Shown here piece after piece: positions 34,701 to 46,909 of a stretch of 64,000 nt of DNA (its first letter is position 1; each line of letters opens with the position of its first letter). The DNA comes from Rhizophagus irregularis. Lineage: Eukaryota; Glomeromycota; Glomeromycetes; Glomerales; Glomeraceae. The stretch lies in contig NC_089431.1 in the NCBI RefSeq assembly GCF_026210795.1, positions 5,518,001-5,582,000 of the forward strand, read 5' to 3'. Below the pieces are notes generated by a model that was not told where the DNA came from, made no database searches, and was given only the letters and a program-made list of their open reading frames with translations. A program made the translations under genes and the position numbers.

Positions 34701-37639
34701 AAGTAATTGTCTACTGCTTTTCGTGGTCCATAATCCATCATGGATAACTATTAGGAAACGTGACTCAAAACAGGAAATTAATTAATAACTGTTGTTTTAA
34801 ATAATTTATATTTCATTAATTGAATATAAAGGAAATATAATAGAAATAGTGGTAAATTAATTATAAGAGTTTTATAAAAATTAACATGTTTAATTTAACA
34901 ACTAAAAATGTATATATAATCTGAATAAAAAAATGAACAAATTTTTATAAATAAAAAATGGGGTTTTTTAATGATAATAAATTTTATTGGTGCAAAATTT
35001 TTGGCTATGTATCGTGGCTTTTTACACAGCAATCCTGGCTTTGATATTGTATTAATTTGGCTAAATTTCTAAATTTTACTTTTAATTGAATCAATTAATA
35101 ACTGTATGACATAATGGGGCTTATACATTTATTTAAATATAAATGATTGGGAATTTGATTAAACTATTAACCCCTTTTCCTTTCCTCCCTTTTTTTTGCC
35201 CAAATTCAATTATTTTAAAAAATGATAATTTATAAGATTAATAAATCTTTACATTTTTAAGAAAAATACCTTTTAAGACAAAATTATTGATATTTGAGAA
35301 AGAAATTATATTTATTACGAGAATACAAACATACAATTATTACATGAAACCCATATCAATAATACCGGGAAAAAGCTGTTTTGGTCAAAGTTGAAATAAG
35401 CAATTGATGATTCTTTAAAATAAGTAAAGGACTTAACTATTAATAAAAATAATAAAAATTGAATTCCAAAAAATTAATTATTATAACACTTTATTCTTGG
35501 ATTATATTTGCTTATTATAATTATTTTATGTTTGGTAATACCGTTAATATAGTTGAACCCACAAATTATTACCAATTGGTATACATTATTTTTGGCTTTT
35601 AAAATAGAAAAAAAAGTTTATTAATTATATTCAATAAAATTAAGAAGGACTGTTGTGAAAAGTGGACATTTATATTGCCAAAAGTTTTTTATCAAGATAA
35701 ATATAAGATCATTGGAAAAAGATCCTTATTATATTTTATAAATACAAAGCTTATATAATAATACTGTACTAATTTATCAAATAGTTTAAGTAATAGGAAA
35801 GTAAAAAAACAGACAATAAAAAGTCAGATATATAATGAATTGACAAATAATATGTTGAGATTAAAGAACACAATTATAAAATCTTTAATTCAACTAGTAT
35901 TATACTTTAAGATTACATTATTTTAGAACAATAAGATAAATGTCCACCACCACCATCGTTACCATTTGAGAATTAAAATAAATTTAACAATATTAAATAT
36001 AATTATAAATTTATTACTTCAAAATTATAAATTCAAACAATAATTTTCTTTTATATCATTAATAGAGTTTAAAAAAAAATAACTGGGATCCAAACTATAT
36101 GATAAAGGACATGATGTTCCATAATTTGATGAAAACTTGATGAGATTATAGTAGAAATAATTTTTTTAATAAATAAGATACAGTAATAAATATCTGAGAA
36201 TTTGATTAATGCACTCCCTACCAGTAATATTTTTTTAATTTATTTTTTATTGGGCCAAATGGACTTTTTTTTCAAATTTTCTTTTATCATCACCTTAGAA
36301 TTGCATATGAACATTTTGCAGAGATTGTGATAAACATGGGAGGGCATTAGAAGTCTTACAACATTAAAAAATTTTCACCATTCTTCTCGTCAACATCATC
36401 AACATTAAATTCAAGTTTTTTTTAATAATTTTTTTATTTTATATATTTTTAGTTTAATATATTTATTTTTTATAAATTCTTATATTTTGGTCATGTACAT
36501 TTTAATTCAATTAAAGTTACTGGTAAATTTTATTATCATATGCATGATTTAATTTATTATATTTCATAAAAAAAACAAGACTCATATTAAAGTAATTAAC
36601 CTACAAGATCTTTATTTCGCCCAAATGTATTAAGACATATACTGCACAGAGTATATTATTATTATAGTTAATTTTAATTACTTGGAAAAATTAAATATCA
36701 AAAAATAATCATTATATTTGATTTTAACAACAAAAACTATCCAAAAATTGAATATTTTTATATGTAATTATTTTATTAGATTTATAAATATAATACTTAT
36801 TGGAGTTAAACACAAAAAAAAGTCCGATTGGGTTCAGACACAAAAAAAAAATAGTCTGATTGGGGAATGAACCCACTGTATGATTTATTGGAGAAAATGA
36901 ATCATATCTAAACACAGGATAATTGTTTTAAAATTACCTTTAAATTCATCTAATTAATATACTTTAAATAATATAATATTCCAAAACATTTAGTTTACTT
37001 ATTTTATAATAAATTATTTATTGGTGATGGAAATAATTGACAAAGAATATATGGTGGTATAGGAAAATGTACAGTAAATTGTCAAAACAGATCACACAAA
37101 GGAAATCTAAAAATGCTAATGACATGCGTATATTTTAACATTTCCATATTTATATTTTTAGAATCCTTGATATAGTTAATTATATTTACTAAACAAGATT
37201 ATATGGATATTACTTCAAAAAATAAATTATTGTCAAGGATTTAATCATATGTTAAAGTATTTCATATTAGAAAATTCAGATATTAATTTCTCTATATAAT
37301 CAATTTTTATAGTGATAAAACAATATGACAGAGTGTAGAACAATAACAAAATACATGACAGAGTAGGAAGATAGGGAGGGAAAAAAGTAGAAGACTGTTT
37401 GCATAGTCAAGCAGGAAAACTCTTCACATTCCAAGTAGTATCATCATATAGTAATATATTAAAAATTCTGGAATTAGTTGTTCATCCAAGATTGTTTAAC
37501 AGGGGTCTACTTCATTCTTTTAAAAGCTCTAAGCTGATACATATTATTCAAATCTTATAATATGGTCAATAATTCTTTGTCCTTTTTTTATATCTGAAAC
37601 TTTCTGCAAATTTCTTTACCTATGGAACATACAACTAAC
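31783..37639. other. Gene desert
   Basis: Scattered frames of up to about 63 codons have no domain or convincing composition. A slightly GC-richer patch at 31850-32040 reads open on both strands but matches nothing I know. No RNA gene or array was recognised. Confidence 0.45.
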
Positions 37640-37656
37640 TTCTAATCAAAACCGAC

Positions 37657-37914
37657 ACCTCTCATGTTAAGGTTAACCACGAAGAAACAAAAAAACTGTA
37701 CCAATTCAGGTTGGTCGGTATTGACACTATAAGGAAAGATAATCTGGAGAAGCTCAATAGTGTCGTTTCCCTCTTCATGGCTCAAACGTTGTGTAAAGAC
37801 GTTAACAATGACTTGGAAACTTGTAAACTAAAGTTAACTAACGCATCTACTTCTCTTCAAGCTGGAATAACTCACTGGGTGAAATGGAATGTGAACCAGA
37901 TGTCTCCTTCCTAA
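37657..37914 (+). pseudogene. Coding-like fragment of unknown family
   Basis: One frame is open for about 86 codons, to the TAA at 37912-37914. It includes VNHEETKKLYQFRLVGIDTI, then LEKLNSVVSLFMAQTLC and ITHWVKWNVNQMSPS. Codon use is less AT-biased than the surrounding DNA, which favours genuine coding history. It has no ATG in a good position and no neighbouring exon I can place. It could be an exon of a lost gene or part of a retroelement. Confidence 0.4.
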
Positions 37915-37917
37915 CTT

Positions 37918-38880
37918 ATATGACCTACAGTTCTTTTTATTTATATAACAGATATTCAATGATACTTTTAATAAAAAAAATCATGGTAATAATACGTACT
38001 GTGGACATGGCAAGATTCAAAATAAAAATATACTACAAAAGTTTATGTAAATTGTAAACCACTTAATAATATTCATGAAATTAGAAACTGAAAAATAAAG
38101 ATGGATAAATCTGAACAAACCAATACACCAATTGAAAACAAATTTGAGATTGCAATTGGTTTCTATCCTGTTCATTGTATGGTATGATGGTAATGTGAAG
38201 CAGATTTGTTCAACGCGTATTATCTAGGTCATCTTATGGATACTACCACCATATTTTTTATATGGAATAATTTAATTTGTTTATTTATAGAAACCAGCTC
38301 ATAAGATGATACCTAATTCCTTACCACCAATGATACATTAAGAATTTGTGTCAAATTTTGATGGAAGTCATACCACAAAAATTGCTACTATATTAATTCA
38401 TTGAAACAATACAAAATCAAATCAAGTCACAAGTTGATAACAATAATACATTTAAATATTAATGTGTGAGACATTTAGTCAAACAGTTATGGCGACAATA
38501 ACACCACCAGCAGCATCAACACTACCACTAGCAGCATTAGTGGCGACAACATAGGCAAATAATTTTAGGCTAAATTTCAAACAGGCATTTTCAAACTTAA
38601 CTCCAAAAAAAATGATTATTGCACTAAATAATGAACTTCAAAGAACGTGCATTAAAAATGAATGGAGAAATGATGCTATTTCCCAAATAAGAACAACATG
38701 CCGCAGCTGCATATGATTGCATTACCTGTGATATTTGATTTGTGATATCTTTCTTGCAGGATCAAACTGATTTTCTTTCACAAGTTGTGTATTATAGTTC
38801 TTTAAAATAATATACTAAAGATCTACCTACCTATAATTAAATAATATTAATGAATCTAAACTCAACATTTGAATCCATAA
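37918..38880. other. Intergenic DNA, no gene seen
   Basis: A 30-codon frame rich in Ala/Thr/Pro (near 38463-38555) derives from a simple CACCAGCAGCATC-like repeat. Nothing else is supportable. Confidence 0.45.
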
Positions 38881-39060
38881 GAATAATAAAAGAAATTATT
38901 CAAGGAAAATAAAGAATTATAGCCTTTGGCATTATACATATCAAAGGCATACGATAGAGTGAATATTTATATGTTAAAAAAGGCTCTACAAAGAATTAAA
39001 TTACTATTGAAATTTATTGATTTAATGCTAAGTTTATTTATAAAAAGGAAGAAAAAATGA
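38881..39060 (+). pseudogene. LINE reverse-transcriptase fragment (motif A region)
   Basis: SKAYDRVNIYMLKKALQRIK, starting at 38941 and followed by LPLK-like and FIDLMLSLFIKRK, corresponds to RT motif A (the AYDRV Asp) of non-LTR retrotransposons common in Rhizophagus. The frame is stopped at TGA near 39058 and the catalytic YxDD region is not found downstream. Confidence 0.7.
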
Positions 39061-41170
39061 GTATTATAGATTTTTTAAAAAAAATATTTACCAAAGAACT
39101 ATTTGAATGTAAAATGAACAAGCCCATATCCATTATAACATTCTTTGTACCATCAAAAAATTCCTTATATTTGTCTTTACTGAGAAGGAAATTAATTTGA
39201 GTTATTATTAAATGTGAGCAAAAAGACAGGTCTATACAAAGTCAGTAAAAAAAAGCACTTACATTATTCCAATATGATATGTGCACATTCCACCAATTTG
39301 ATATACAGCCTATCAGAATACAAATAACTGCTAGATTTTCTAATATTTTATAAGAACAGAAATAAAATAGGAAGAGACATGCTAGTTGAGGAGGAAGGCG
39401 GAAGAATTTATATAAGTAGAAAGAATATTACCAATTTCTCATATATGAATTTAACACATTCAGAAATAAAGAATATGAAAAAAAAGACAATGTATTGAAA
39501 AACTAGATGAAAAACGCCCAGCATTTAATACTATAAAGCAAAAAGTTTATGTGGAAGTTCAAATGATGAAGAATTAGAATTATACATATTAAATAAAAAT
39601 TTATTAGAAAGTTCAACTTCCTATTTTCAAAGAAAGTGGTTGGCAGTTATTGCGTCCAAAAACAACACATTTAAAAGAACTTATTCCATTTAGTATAAAT
39701 GAACAAAAAAAGGGAAAAATTTTGTGCAGATGAGTTATTATTTTTATTAATGCAGTTTATTTTTAATTATTAAGACAATATTATTTGGTTAAATAATTAT
39801 AAAAAATTTGAAAAGTTTCAAGAAAAAAAGATTCAATGACTATTACTATTATTTCTAGAAAATAATTGTAAAATTTATTTTTTTTAAACTTTAATGAAGA
39901 AAACCAATTATGAACTATTAGGAAAATATAGAAATATAGGTCAAAAAAATCTGAGAAAGATGTTCTATCAAATAATAGGGCATGACTTTGATAATACTAT
40001 TAAGATAGGTTTATTTTGAGTATATAATTTATTACATGCGTTCCACTAAAACCATACCATTTCATGGCAAAAAATACCCATAAATTTAATTGTAATATTT
40101 TTGCCAAAAATTCAAAATAGAAAACTGAATTTATGGAATAATTTCTTTCTTATTTTGGTGAATATATTATGACCCTCTTTTATTTCAAATATAAGAACAT
40201 ATTGGATATGAAATTTTTAATGGAATACGAAACAAACATTTATAAAACTATAAGATACAATTGTATTTCTGGAAATAAAATGCAAAATTTATTATTTAAA
40301 AATAAAATTAAAAAGTTGATTAGTTAGAATTAATTATATAATTATAATAAATAATATTTTTTAAAATATTAAAAATTAAGTTTATTATTAAAGAGAATAT
40401 ATGGAAAAATTCAGCATTTAGACCTGAATTTGGTAATATACAAAGTGAAGGAACATATGTAACTGATATTATTGTTCTTCAAGTTGGATAATATTTATTG
40501 AATACAATTTCCCCTTAATGAAATAGAGTTGAATTCAAGGGATAATTGCTTCCTTACTTTGGTGCATATATTATAATCCTCTTTTATGTCAAAGATAGGA
40601 AGAACATCTCGGATATGAAATTTTAATGGAATACCAGCTGAATCCAAATTATTATATTTCAAATATTTATTTAGTAGTAGAGTACCGTCATAAATATAGT
40701 TTTGTGGGTATTTTTATATGTGACAGATATTTATGAAAACTATAAGATAGATACAACTATATTTCCAGAAATAAAACTTGCAATCAAAATAATTTTACAA
40801 TGCAAAACTTCAAATGAAAAAAAGTAATTATACCAAAATTAATCAGTCTCAACCATTTAAAAAAAATTTCTGATAAAACCAATCTGGAGCTATTCACAGA
40901 CGATGATGATTTTCTTATCATTAATTGAGAGTACAAAGAAATCAATTTCAATGGCGAGGTGAATCATATTTACAGAATTACAGTAAATTTAATATTAAAA
41001 ATTATATTTAAATAATAAAGAACAGTCCAATTGTGTTAGAGTTCTTCCAACTATACTCTTACAAAAAAATTGACTTCTTAGATAACAATTTTGTCATAAA
41101 TTAGCTGGAATTTCTCACAACTGCCTTGCAAAATGATTAGAATACGTAATAACATTAGCACACAGAATAG
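39061..41170. other. Transposon-derived, highly decayed DNA
   Basis: Stop-riddled protein-like stretches occur near 39360-39700. No element boundaries could be set. A pair of diverged direct repeats (40120-40290 and 40530-40800) is listed separately. Confidence 0.4.
40120..40800. repeat. Diverged direct-repeat pair
   Basis: A block at about 40127-40290 (GGTGAATATATTATGACCCT-CTTTTAT ... GATATGAAATTTTTAATGGA-ATAC ... ATACAATTGTATTTC) recurs in the same order at about 40540-40795, with an extra 90-bp segment in the second copy. It is probably a repeated transposon segment. Confidence 0.55.
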
Positions 41171-41171
41171 C

Positions 41172-41253
41172 AGAAGTTTTACTTTAGATGGATGGACATC
41201 ACCAAATATCAGCTTTCTTGGTATAACATTTCATTATATTGACTATTAGCAAA
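41172..41253 (+). pseudogene. hAT transposase fragment
   Basis: RSFTLDGWTSPNISFLGITF followed by HYID and a TAG matches the conserved hAT-family segment around DxWTSxxxxxFLGIT. Only this short piece is readable; flanking frames are closed. Confidence 0.65.
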
Positions 41254-41633
41254 GAGAGAGATTTATAAATCATACATTTTTTTAATAATACAAGGGCAAT
41301 GAATATAATTCTTGATTAGTGTACCTCTATTGATTTAGAAGCAGTGATTTTATTAGTATAAATTTAAAGTTTCCTTCATGTGTACATTTCATACAATATT
41401 ATTTGGGTTGGGCAAATGTTTCAAGAAAGATTGTGGATGCCAAAATTATGACAAACCCAGACTCTGATATCAATATGTATGGCAATGGGCAAGTTTATAG
41501 AAAGCCCACATGGTTGTGATCATTACAAAGCTTTTCATAGTAAGTGCTACCATAAATGAATAATGGTAACAAATAAACATATTTAAAAGAAAAAAAACGG
41601 ATAAAGAATTATGCTATTGAGTATTTAAATTTA

Positions 41634-41860
41634 CTTCATGAAATACCCTCAACAAACATTTACCTAATCCCAAAGCCAAAACCATGGGGATGCAGCTTAA
41701 ATAACACAAAACCGGTTACATTGCTTGAAACGGCTCGTAAAGTTATGGTCAAAATTCTCAACAAACAATTATTGAATATTCTTGTTCAAAATAATGTATT
41801 GCAAGGAAGAATTATAGTATTTATGAACTATGAAGGTTTTTCAGAAGCTGCACTCTTTTA
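41634..41860 (+). pseudogene. LINE reverse-transcriptase fragment (N-terminal RT region)
   Basis: IYLIPKPKPWGCSLNNTKPV followed by TLLETARKVMVKILNKQL and NILVQNNVLQGR corresponds to the start of the RT domain of a non-LTR element (IPKP...RPI.LL.TxRK). It lies downstream of the motif-A fragment at 38941 in the same orientation. Since the natural order is the reverse, the two come from different copies or a rearranged one. Confidence 0.7.
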
Positions 41861-42429
41861 TTCTTTAAACTTATTAATATTTTACATACAAGTTGAAATT
41901 AGATATGCATTGAAAAGCTTAACAATTCTCCATGTTGTTCTATGATTGTAATTGTTCTATGTTTGTAAGTAATTAAATATATAATTGAAAAATAAACACC
42001 AGCTTAATATTATCTAAATAAAAATGCAATAAAACAAATTCTATGATGGTTAATGATAACTGATATGATAATATGATGGTACAAGAAAACTTCCAATTTG
42101 GACGGCAATAACAGGCATTACTACCTAAAGGTGGGGATTCTATCTAATATTAATGGCCAAAATATCTATCTCTCTATTTAGTCTACTACCAATGGAAAAA
42201 AAAAATCTGAATGAATTGAGAGTGGACGAAGAATTATTATACTATTCTGATTGAGAAATTTTTTTGTATGACATACTTAAATGATGGACAGAAATTCAAG
42301 TTGATGATATGGTTAAGAAGATCAGGGATAAGTTTAGTCAGTCTCAATTAAAAAACAATTTGGATATTGGATGGTTGGGATTGGAGTAGAGTTACAGGAC
42401 CGGTTTGATAGAGATCCTAGAGATAGATG

Positions 42430-42890
42430 AACAGAATGTACCAATTTTTATATTGGTGGATTTTTGAAAGTTTCATATTGAAGTCACATGATATACCAGA
42501 TTCAGGTCTTCAGGTCGCACCTATAAAATCATCTTATAAAAAGACTATAAAGACAAATTACCTAAGGTTCAAATTAGATTTTTAATCAAGTAACTTTAAG
42601 TAATTTGATACAATGTATCTTTATTATTATATAACGAACAAGCCAATTATGACGAAAATTCAATCTGCTCAAAGTCAATCTGCTCAAAAAAGAGTCAAAA
42701 AAGCTATACTTAAAATTACATAACGTGTATTAGATATTTTCCACCAAATCAAAATGTCAGCTGAATTTCTTAATTATGCTAAATGGTTTGAAGGTCTAAA
42801 GGACAAATGGGTAAAATATACTAATTTTATATATTGGTGGAAGCTATGTTGAAGTCACATGATTTGGATTGACAGATTCAGGTCGCACTA
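42430..42890. repeat. Direct-repeat pair around TGAAGTCACATGAT
   Basis: TTTTATATTGGTGG...TGAAGTCACATGAT...CAGATTCAGGTCGCAC occurs at about 42446-42522 and, with gaps, at about 42826-42888. It may be a dispersed transposon segment; no coding frame accompanies it. Confidence 0.5.
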
Positions 42891-45800
42891 ATCTTATAAT
42901 GGATTCGAACTTTTGGAATGAATCTTTGAGTATTAAATTATTTTAGAATCTTTAATATAATACGTAAATTTAAAATTAGATTTACTTAAGTATTTTATAA
43001 TCTTAAATAAAAATTTTCATTTAATATTTATAAGAAAAATTATTTTTTACAAGTATATTTCTTACAATTATTGTGAAAGTAATTTTTATCGGAAAAAAAG
43101 AATAAAGGGATTGTCGGAAAGGAAGTTTATAACTACAAAATACCTATGTATCTGTATTGGGGTTTAGAAGATATCTTGAATATCTTTTCGAATTTGAGTT
43201 TTCTGGCCCAATACGTGAGCTTCTTCCTCGGAAGAGCATCTTACGAAAACGAGTGCGGACATCATTAGGGTAGGTCCTTTTGAAGTCGGAGGCAGGAGAG
43301 CATTATTGTAAAGCTATTTCTTGCTTTACAAATTGTTTTAGTCTTTGTTTGATTCTGAAACGAAGACCGCGAAGACCGTGAAGACAATGGGTATTTTGTA
43401 GCAATTAATAAGGAATAAAGGAAGAATTTGTTTTAATAAATGAGTGATATTATTTTTAAATTATAATGGAATAAAGGATTAATAAAGGAGTGTCAAGCAA
43501 GCGTTATTATTTTTTGAAAATTTCAATACTTTTTTTTTTTTAGAATAGGAGTACATTTTATATTGTTGAGATTTACTAGTAGAATATATTCACAAACTTG
43601 GAACGGGAATTCCTTTCATCAAAATGGTCATGCATTTTATAATTAAACATAGTTCAGCCATTCGTATTTAAATTTAGAACTCATCAAAAAACTTTTCGTT
43701 CCACATCTTACCGCATAAATTTCCTTGTTTTAAAGCGTTAAAAGGACAATGAAATGAACCCAAAATTTTTATTAATAATTGAAATATTAATGATTTTTTT
43801 TATAGTCAGATTGCATTTGACATGTCGTGATCAACATTTGTGATATGCGTTAAGTCAGAATTTTTCACGTGTATAAGGATCTTGAACTCAACCTAATGAA
43901 ATTTTAATATACCGTATTTAATCGCAATATGAAATATTTTTAACAAATCAATTTTGAGGAGTTTTGAGCTTTACTCCGAAATGTTTATAATCGGTTTGTT
44001 ATAGAAATACTCATAAGTAAAGTTATTGTTTCTATTTAAATCGGTCATTAAAAATTTTAGTTTGTATTAATTTTAATAAATGTATTATTGCAAATATATT
44101 AAGTCTAAACTTTATATGATTGGTCTTTTCATAAAATTTCCTATTAATGTGCAATATTTTATTTTATCTTTAATAAAAATTTTCTCATGATCACTAAAAT
44201 GACTTAAATGAGTTTACAATTAGTTAGTTACCCAAATAAAAATGATAATTCCGTTTTTGATTTTTGCAATAAAAAAAAAACTATACATATTATTTTAAAC
44301 AGTATAAATTAATTTTATATATTCTTTCTCCGTCTAACATGACCAGGACTAATATGATTTCTAACGCGAAATATATCATTTGTTACATATACAATATATC
44401 ATCTACTATAAAAATGTTTTATACGTTTTATATAATACCTGAAGTATCATACGTTCTAAAGAAGGAGGGATAATAACAAATTATTATTATTCGTTGTATT
44501 ATTATATTTAATGTGTTGATGTCCTACATTGCATAATAAAAAAATATCAGAATTCTCTGCTTAAAAAAAATAAATTATCATAAGCTTTTTCAATTAAACT
44601 TAATAGTAAGACAAGAAGAAGATAATCCAATATTGAATACTAATCAGTCTATCATTCGAAAAATATTTTTTTTTTTTACAATAAAATGTAATTTGGTTGG
44701 TCCGGAAAAGCCCCCCCAAAAAAATAAATTTATTATTTGTGAAATCTTTTATGCAACACATGCAGTTGCCTACTTTATAATTCACTTTCGTATCTCAATA
44801 CCTTATTATTTTAATGGAACTAAAAATCTAAATTTCGCGGATAAATCTCGTAAATCTCGGTAAAACTTGAAGTATAGTGTTCCAAGTTCCGATTGTTTTT
44901 TTCTATTTTATTTGTATTCAGGAATTGCTAAATAAAAAATAATTATTTTCAATGGAACCAAAAAAGGGATGGCTTCCACACGAATTGATTTATTAAAAAA
45001 AATGTGGACATAGGATCGTCTAAATTTGATTTGAAATATCCTACAATATTAATAAGTTTTTAATCATGTGAAATAAATTTTATTGAATAAATTTATTGTT
45101 TTGGATAGAAACGAAAAAATTTTTTATTTTTTTAAAAAAAATTGATGTTTTTTATAAATTTCAAAAAAAAATTCTTTAAGGCCAATTACAAGATCATTAA
45201 ATCGAAACGTAAAAAACAATAAATTAAATTATTTTAGATGAAAAAAAATAAACTAAATTATTTATTTATTTTAAATAAAAATTAAATTATATCCTACCAA
45301 TACTTTGTTTCTGCAAATAAGTGTTAAAATTTATATACTCTTTAGGGCCAGCCACCGGCCCTAGGGTATGACTCTAGTTAGAACAAATACGAAGGTACAT
45401 CCTGTATTATTATCAGACAGAGCCCCACTATTGTAAGAAATTAACCTTGTCAGATTATTTACACTAATAAAATGCGGAATTTTTCTGGTCAAATTTCAAA
45501 GTCATATTGGACTCTTTACTATTATTACGTCAATCCACCTATAGAAATAATATTACAAAGCGAACAAATACTATGATGAATCTGCCTAAATAAGGAATAA
45601 ATATAACTACTGTAGATAAAGAATATATCTATTTTTGTTCTATTCAAAGATTGTCGTCATCAAAGGTGCTTCTTCTGGAAATCGATCATAAGATACCTGA
45701 AGAGTATTTCACCCGGAAATATGTGAAAAATGCCTAACTACGAGAACGTAACCAAGTCATGGTTGGCTTATTTCTCACGTGTCTGACAATATCATCCTAA

Positions 45801-45952
45801 TAGGAAAATGTTGATTGCTGCTGTATATACAATAGTAGGAAGTCTTACCTCATTTCTTTTGTTTTTATGATAATCGTGATGTGCTCTGGTCATCCTCATT
45901 TATTAAACTCGTACAGTACTTTCTTATATTTTTATTTTAATGGTTTTTGATA
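42891..45952. other. AT-rich DNA, no gene seen
   Basis: Short frames only (for example on both strands around 44600-44860, which mirror each other). A small GGGCCAGCCACCGGCCCTAG near-palindrome sits at about 45345. This stretch forms the 3' flank of the gene at 45953-46909. Confidence 0.45.
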
Positions 45953-46909
45953 TCAACAGGTTGGATTTATTTTTTGTTCTCTAATGATATTATTAAAATC
46001 CCAAGTTGTTACACCTGAGTAAGTACCATAAGTATCCACTTTAATACCCGTTTCCTTTGACTTAAGATGCATAATAAAAGGCACGTTCAATATTGACTTT
46101 TTTATAGTTGCTTCAACAATTATTTTTGTTCTTGGAAGAACTTTAACAGATAACTCTGCTGTATATTTCTTTACTGATTCTGTAGAATTACCGAAACTCC
46201 AAGTATGATTACTAGTTGTAGCTTCAATATTAAGACCAGTTTCTTCTATAAATGGAATTTCAGCTTTAAATTTAGCTCCTACCTTCACGGTAAATCCACT
46301 TAAATACTCAAAGGTTGACGTATGTTTTACGCTCTCATCTACTTTGAAGCTTAACATTTGCTCTCCGTCAGTATCATTCGTTAAGGATTGTCTCATAAGC
46401 ACAACATTTTTTGTACTTTGGATTTTTCCTACATAAATTTTGTAATCCACGCTTTCAATGATCATATCTTCAAATATAAAACTCCAGTACTGATCATCAA
46501 ATTTATCACTGCTAATGTAATGAGATAATTGTGGTTCTTTAGAGAACCTAGAAAAAATGGCCCATTTGGTAACGTAATTCTCGATTCTGAAATAACCAGA
46601 ACGTTTTCCTGTTCCTGGAACAAAGGTCCAGTACTGATCATCAAATTCGCTGCTTGTGTAAGTAAAAAATTTTGGTTCTTGAGAGAACCTAGAAAAAATG
46701 GCCTGTTGGGTAACGCAATTCTCAATTCTAAAATAACCAGAATGTTTCCCTGTTCCTGGAATCAAAGTCCAGTACTGGTCTTTATATTCATCACTGCTTG
46801 TAAAATGAAAAAATTTTGGTTCTTGAGAGAACCTAGAAAAAATGGCCCATTTTGATTTATAATTTTGAAGCCTGAATTTAAGTCCCTTTGGAGGTATATA
46901 AAGCTCCAT
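45953..46909 (-). CDS. Lectin-like triple-repeat protein with aerolysin-like (pore-forming type) domain
   Basis: The gene is a single exon of 318 codons; the start MELYIPPKGLKF is at 46909. Residues about 15-150 hold three repeats of 47-48 residues, each with (W/Q)AIFSRFS(Q/K)EP, DDQYW or DQYW and, in the first two, a GTGKxSGYFRIEN box. This looks like a beta-trefoil (ricin-B/agglutinin type) carbohydrate-binding unit. Residues about 155-300 are rich in Thr/Ser and beta strands (TFEYLSGFTVKVGAKFKAEI, NHTWSFGNST) in the pattern of aerolysin/ETX-MTX2-like domains. No signal peptide is visible. Family knowledge: such fusions occur in fungal, plant and animal defence or lectin proteins and may form membrane pores. 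Whether this one does is not shown. The frame is intact, with no broken motif. Confidence 0.75.
   Translation of the reverse strand: MELYIPPKGLKFRLQNYKSKWAIFSRFSQEPKFFHFTSSDEYKDQYWTLIPGTGKHSGYFRIENCVTQQAIFSRFSQEPKFFTYTSSEFDDQYWTFVPGTGKRSGYFRIENYVTKWAIFSRFSKEPQLSHYISSDKFDDQYWSFIFEDMIIESVDYKIYVGKIQSTKNVVLMRQSLTNDTDGEQMLSFKVDESVKHTSTFEYLSGFTVKVGAKFKAEIPFIEETGLNIEATTSNHTWSFGNSTESVKKYTAELSVKVLPRTKIIVEATIKKSILNVPFIMHLKSKETGIKVDTYGTYSGVTTWDFNNIIREQKINPTC
46529..46860. repeat. DNA-level tandem repeat encoding the lectin-like units
   Basis: AGAGAACCTAGAAAAAATGG-CC recurs at 46541, 46682 and 46826 (spacing 141 and 144 bp, i.e. 47 and 48 codons). The repeats are similar enough in DNA that the internal duplication is fairly recent. 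Confidence 0.8.

Noticed and set aside
43140..43320. GC-richer stretch suspected to be a tRNA or structured RNA
   Set aside because: No cloverleaf arms or T-loop consensus could be drawn.
46462..46855. Overlapping frames on both strands within the lectin/aerolysin-like gene
   Set aside because: The 3-copy DNA repeat keeps alternative frames open; only the 318-codon frame has domain structure.
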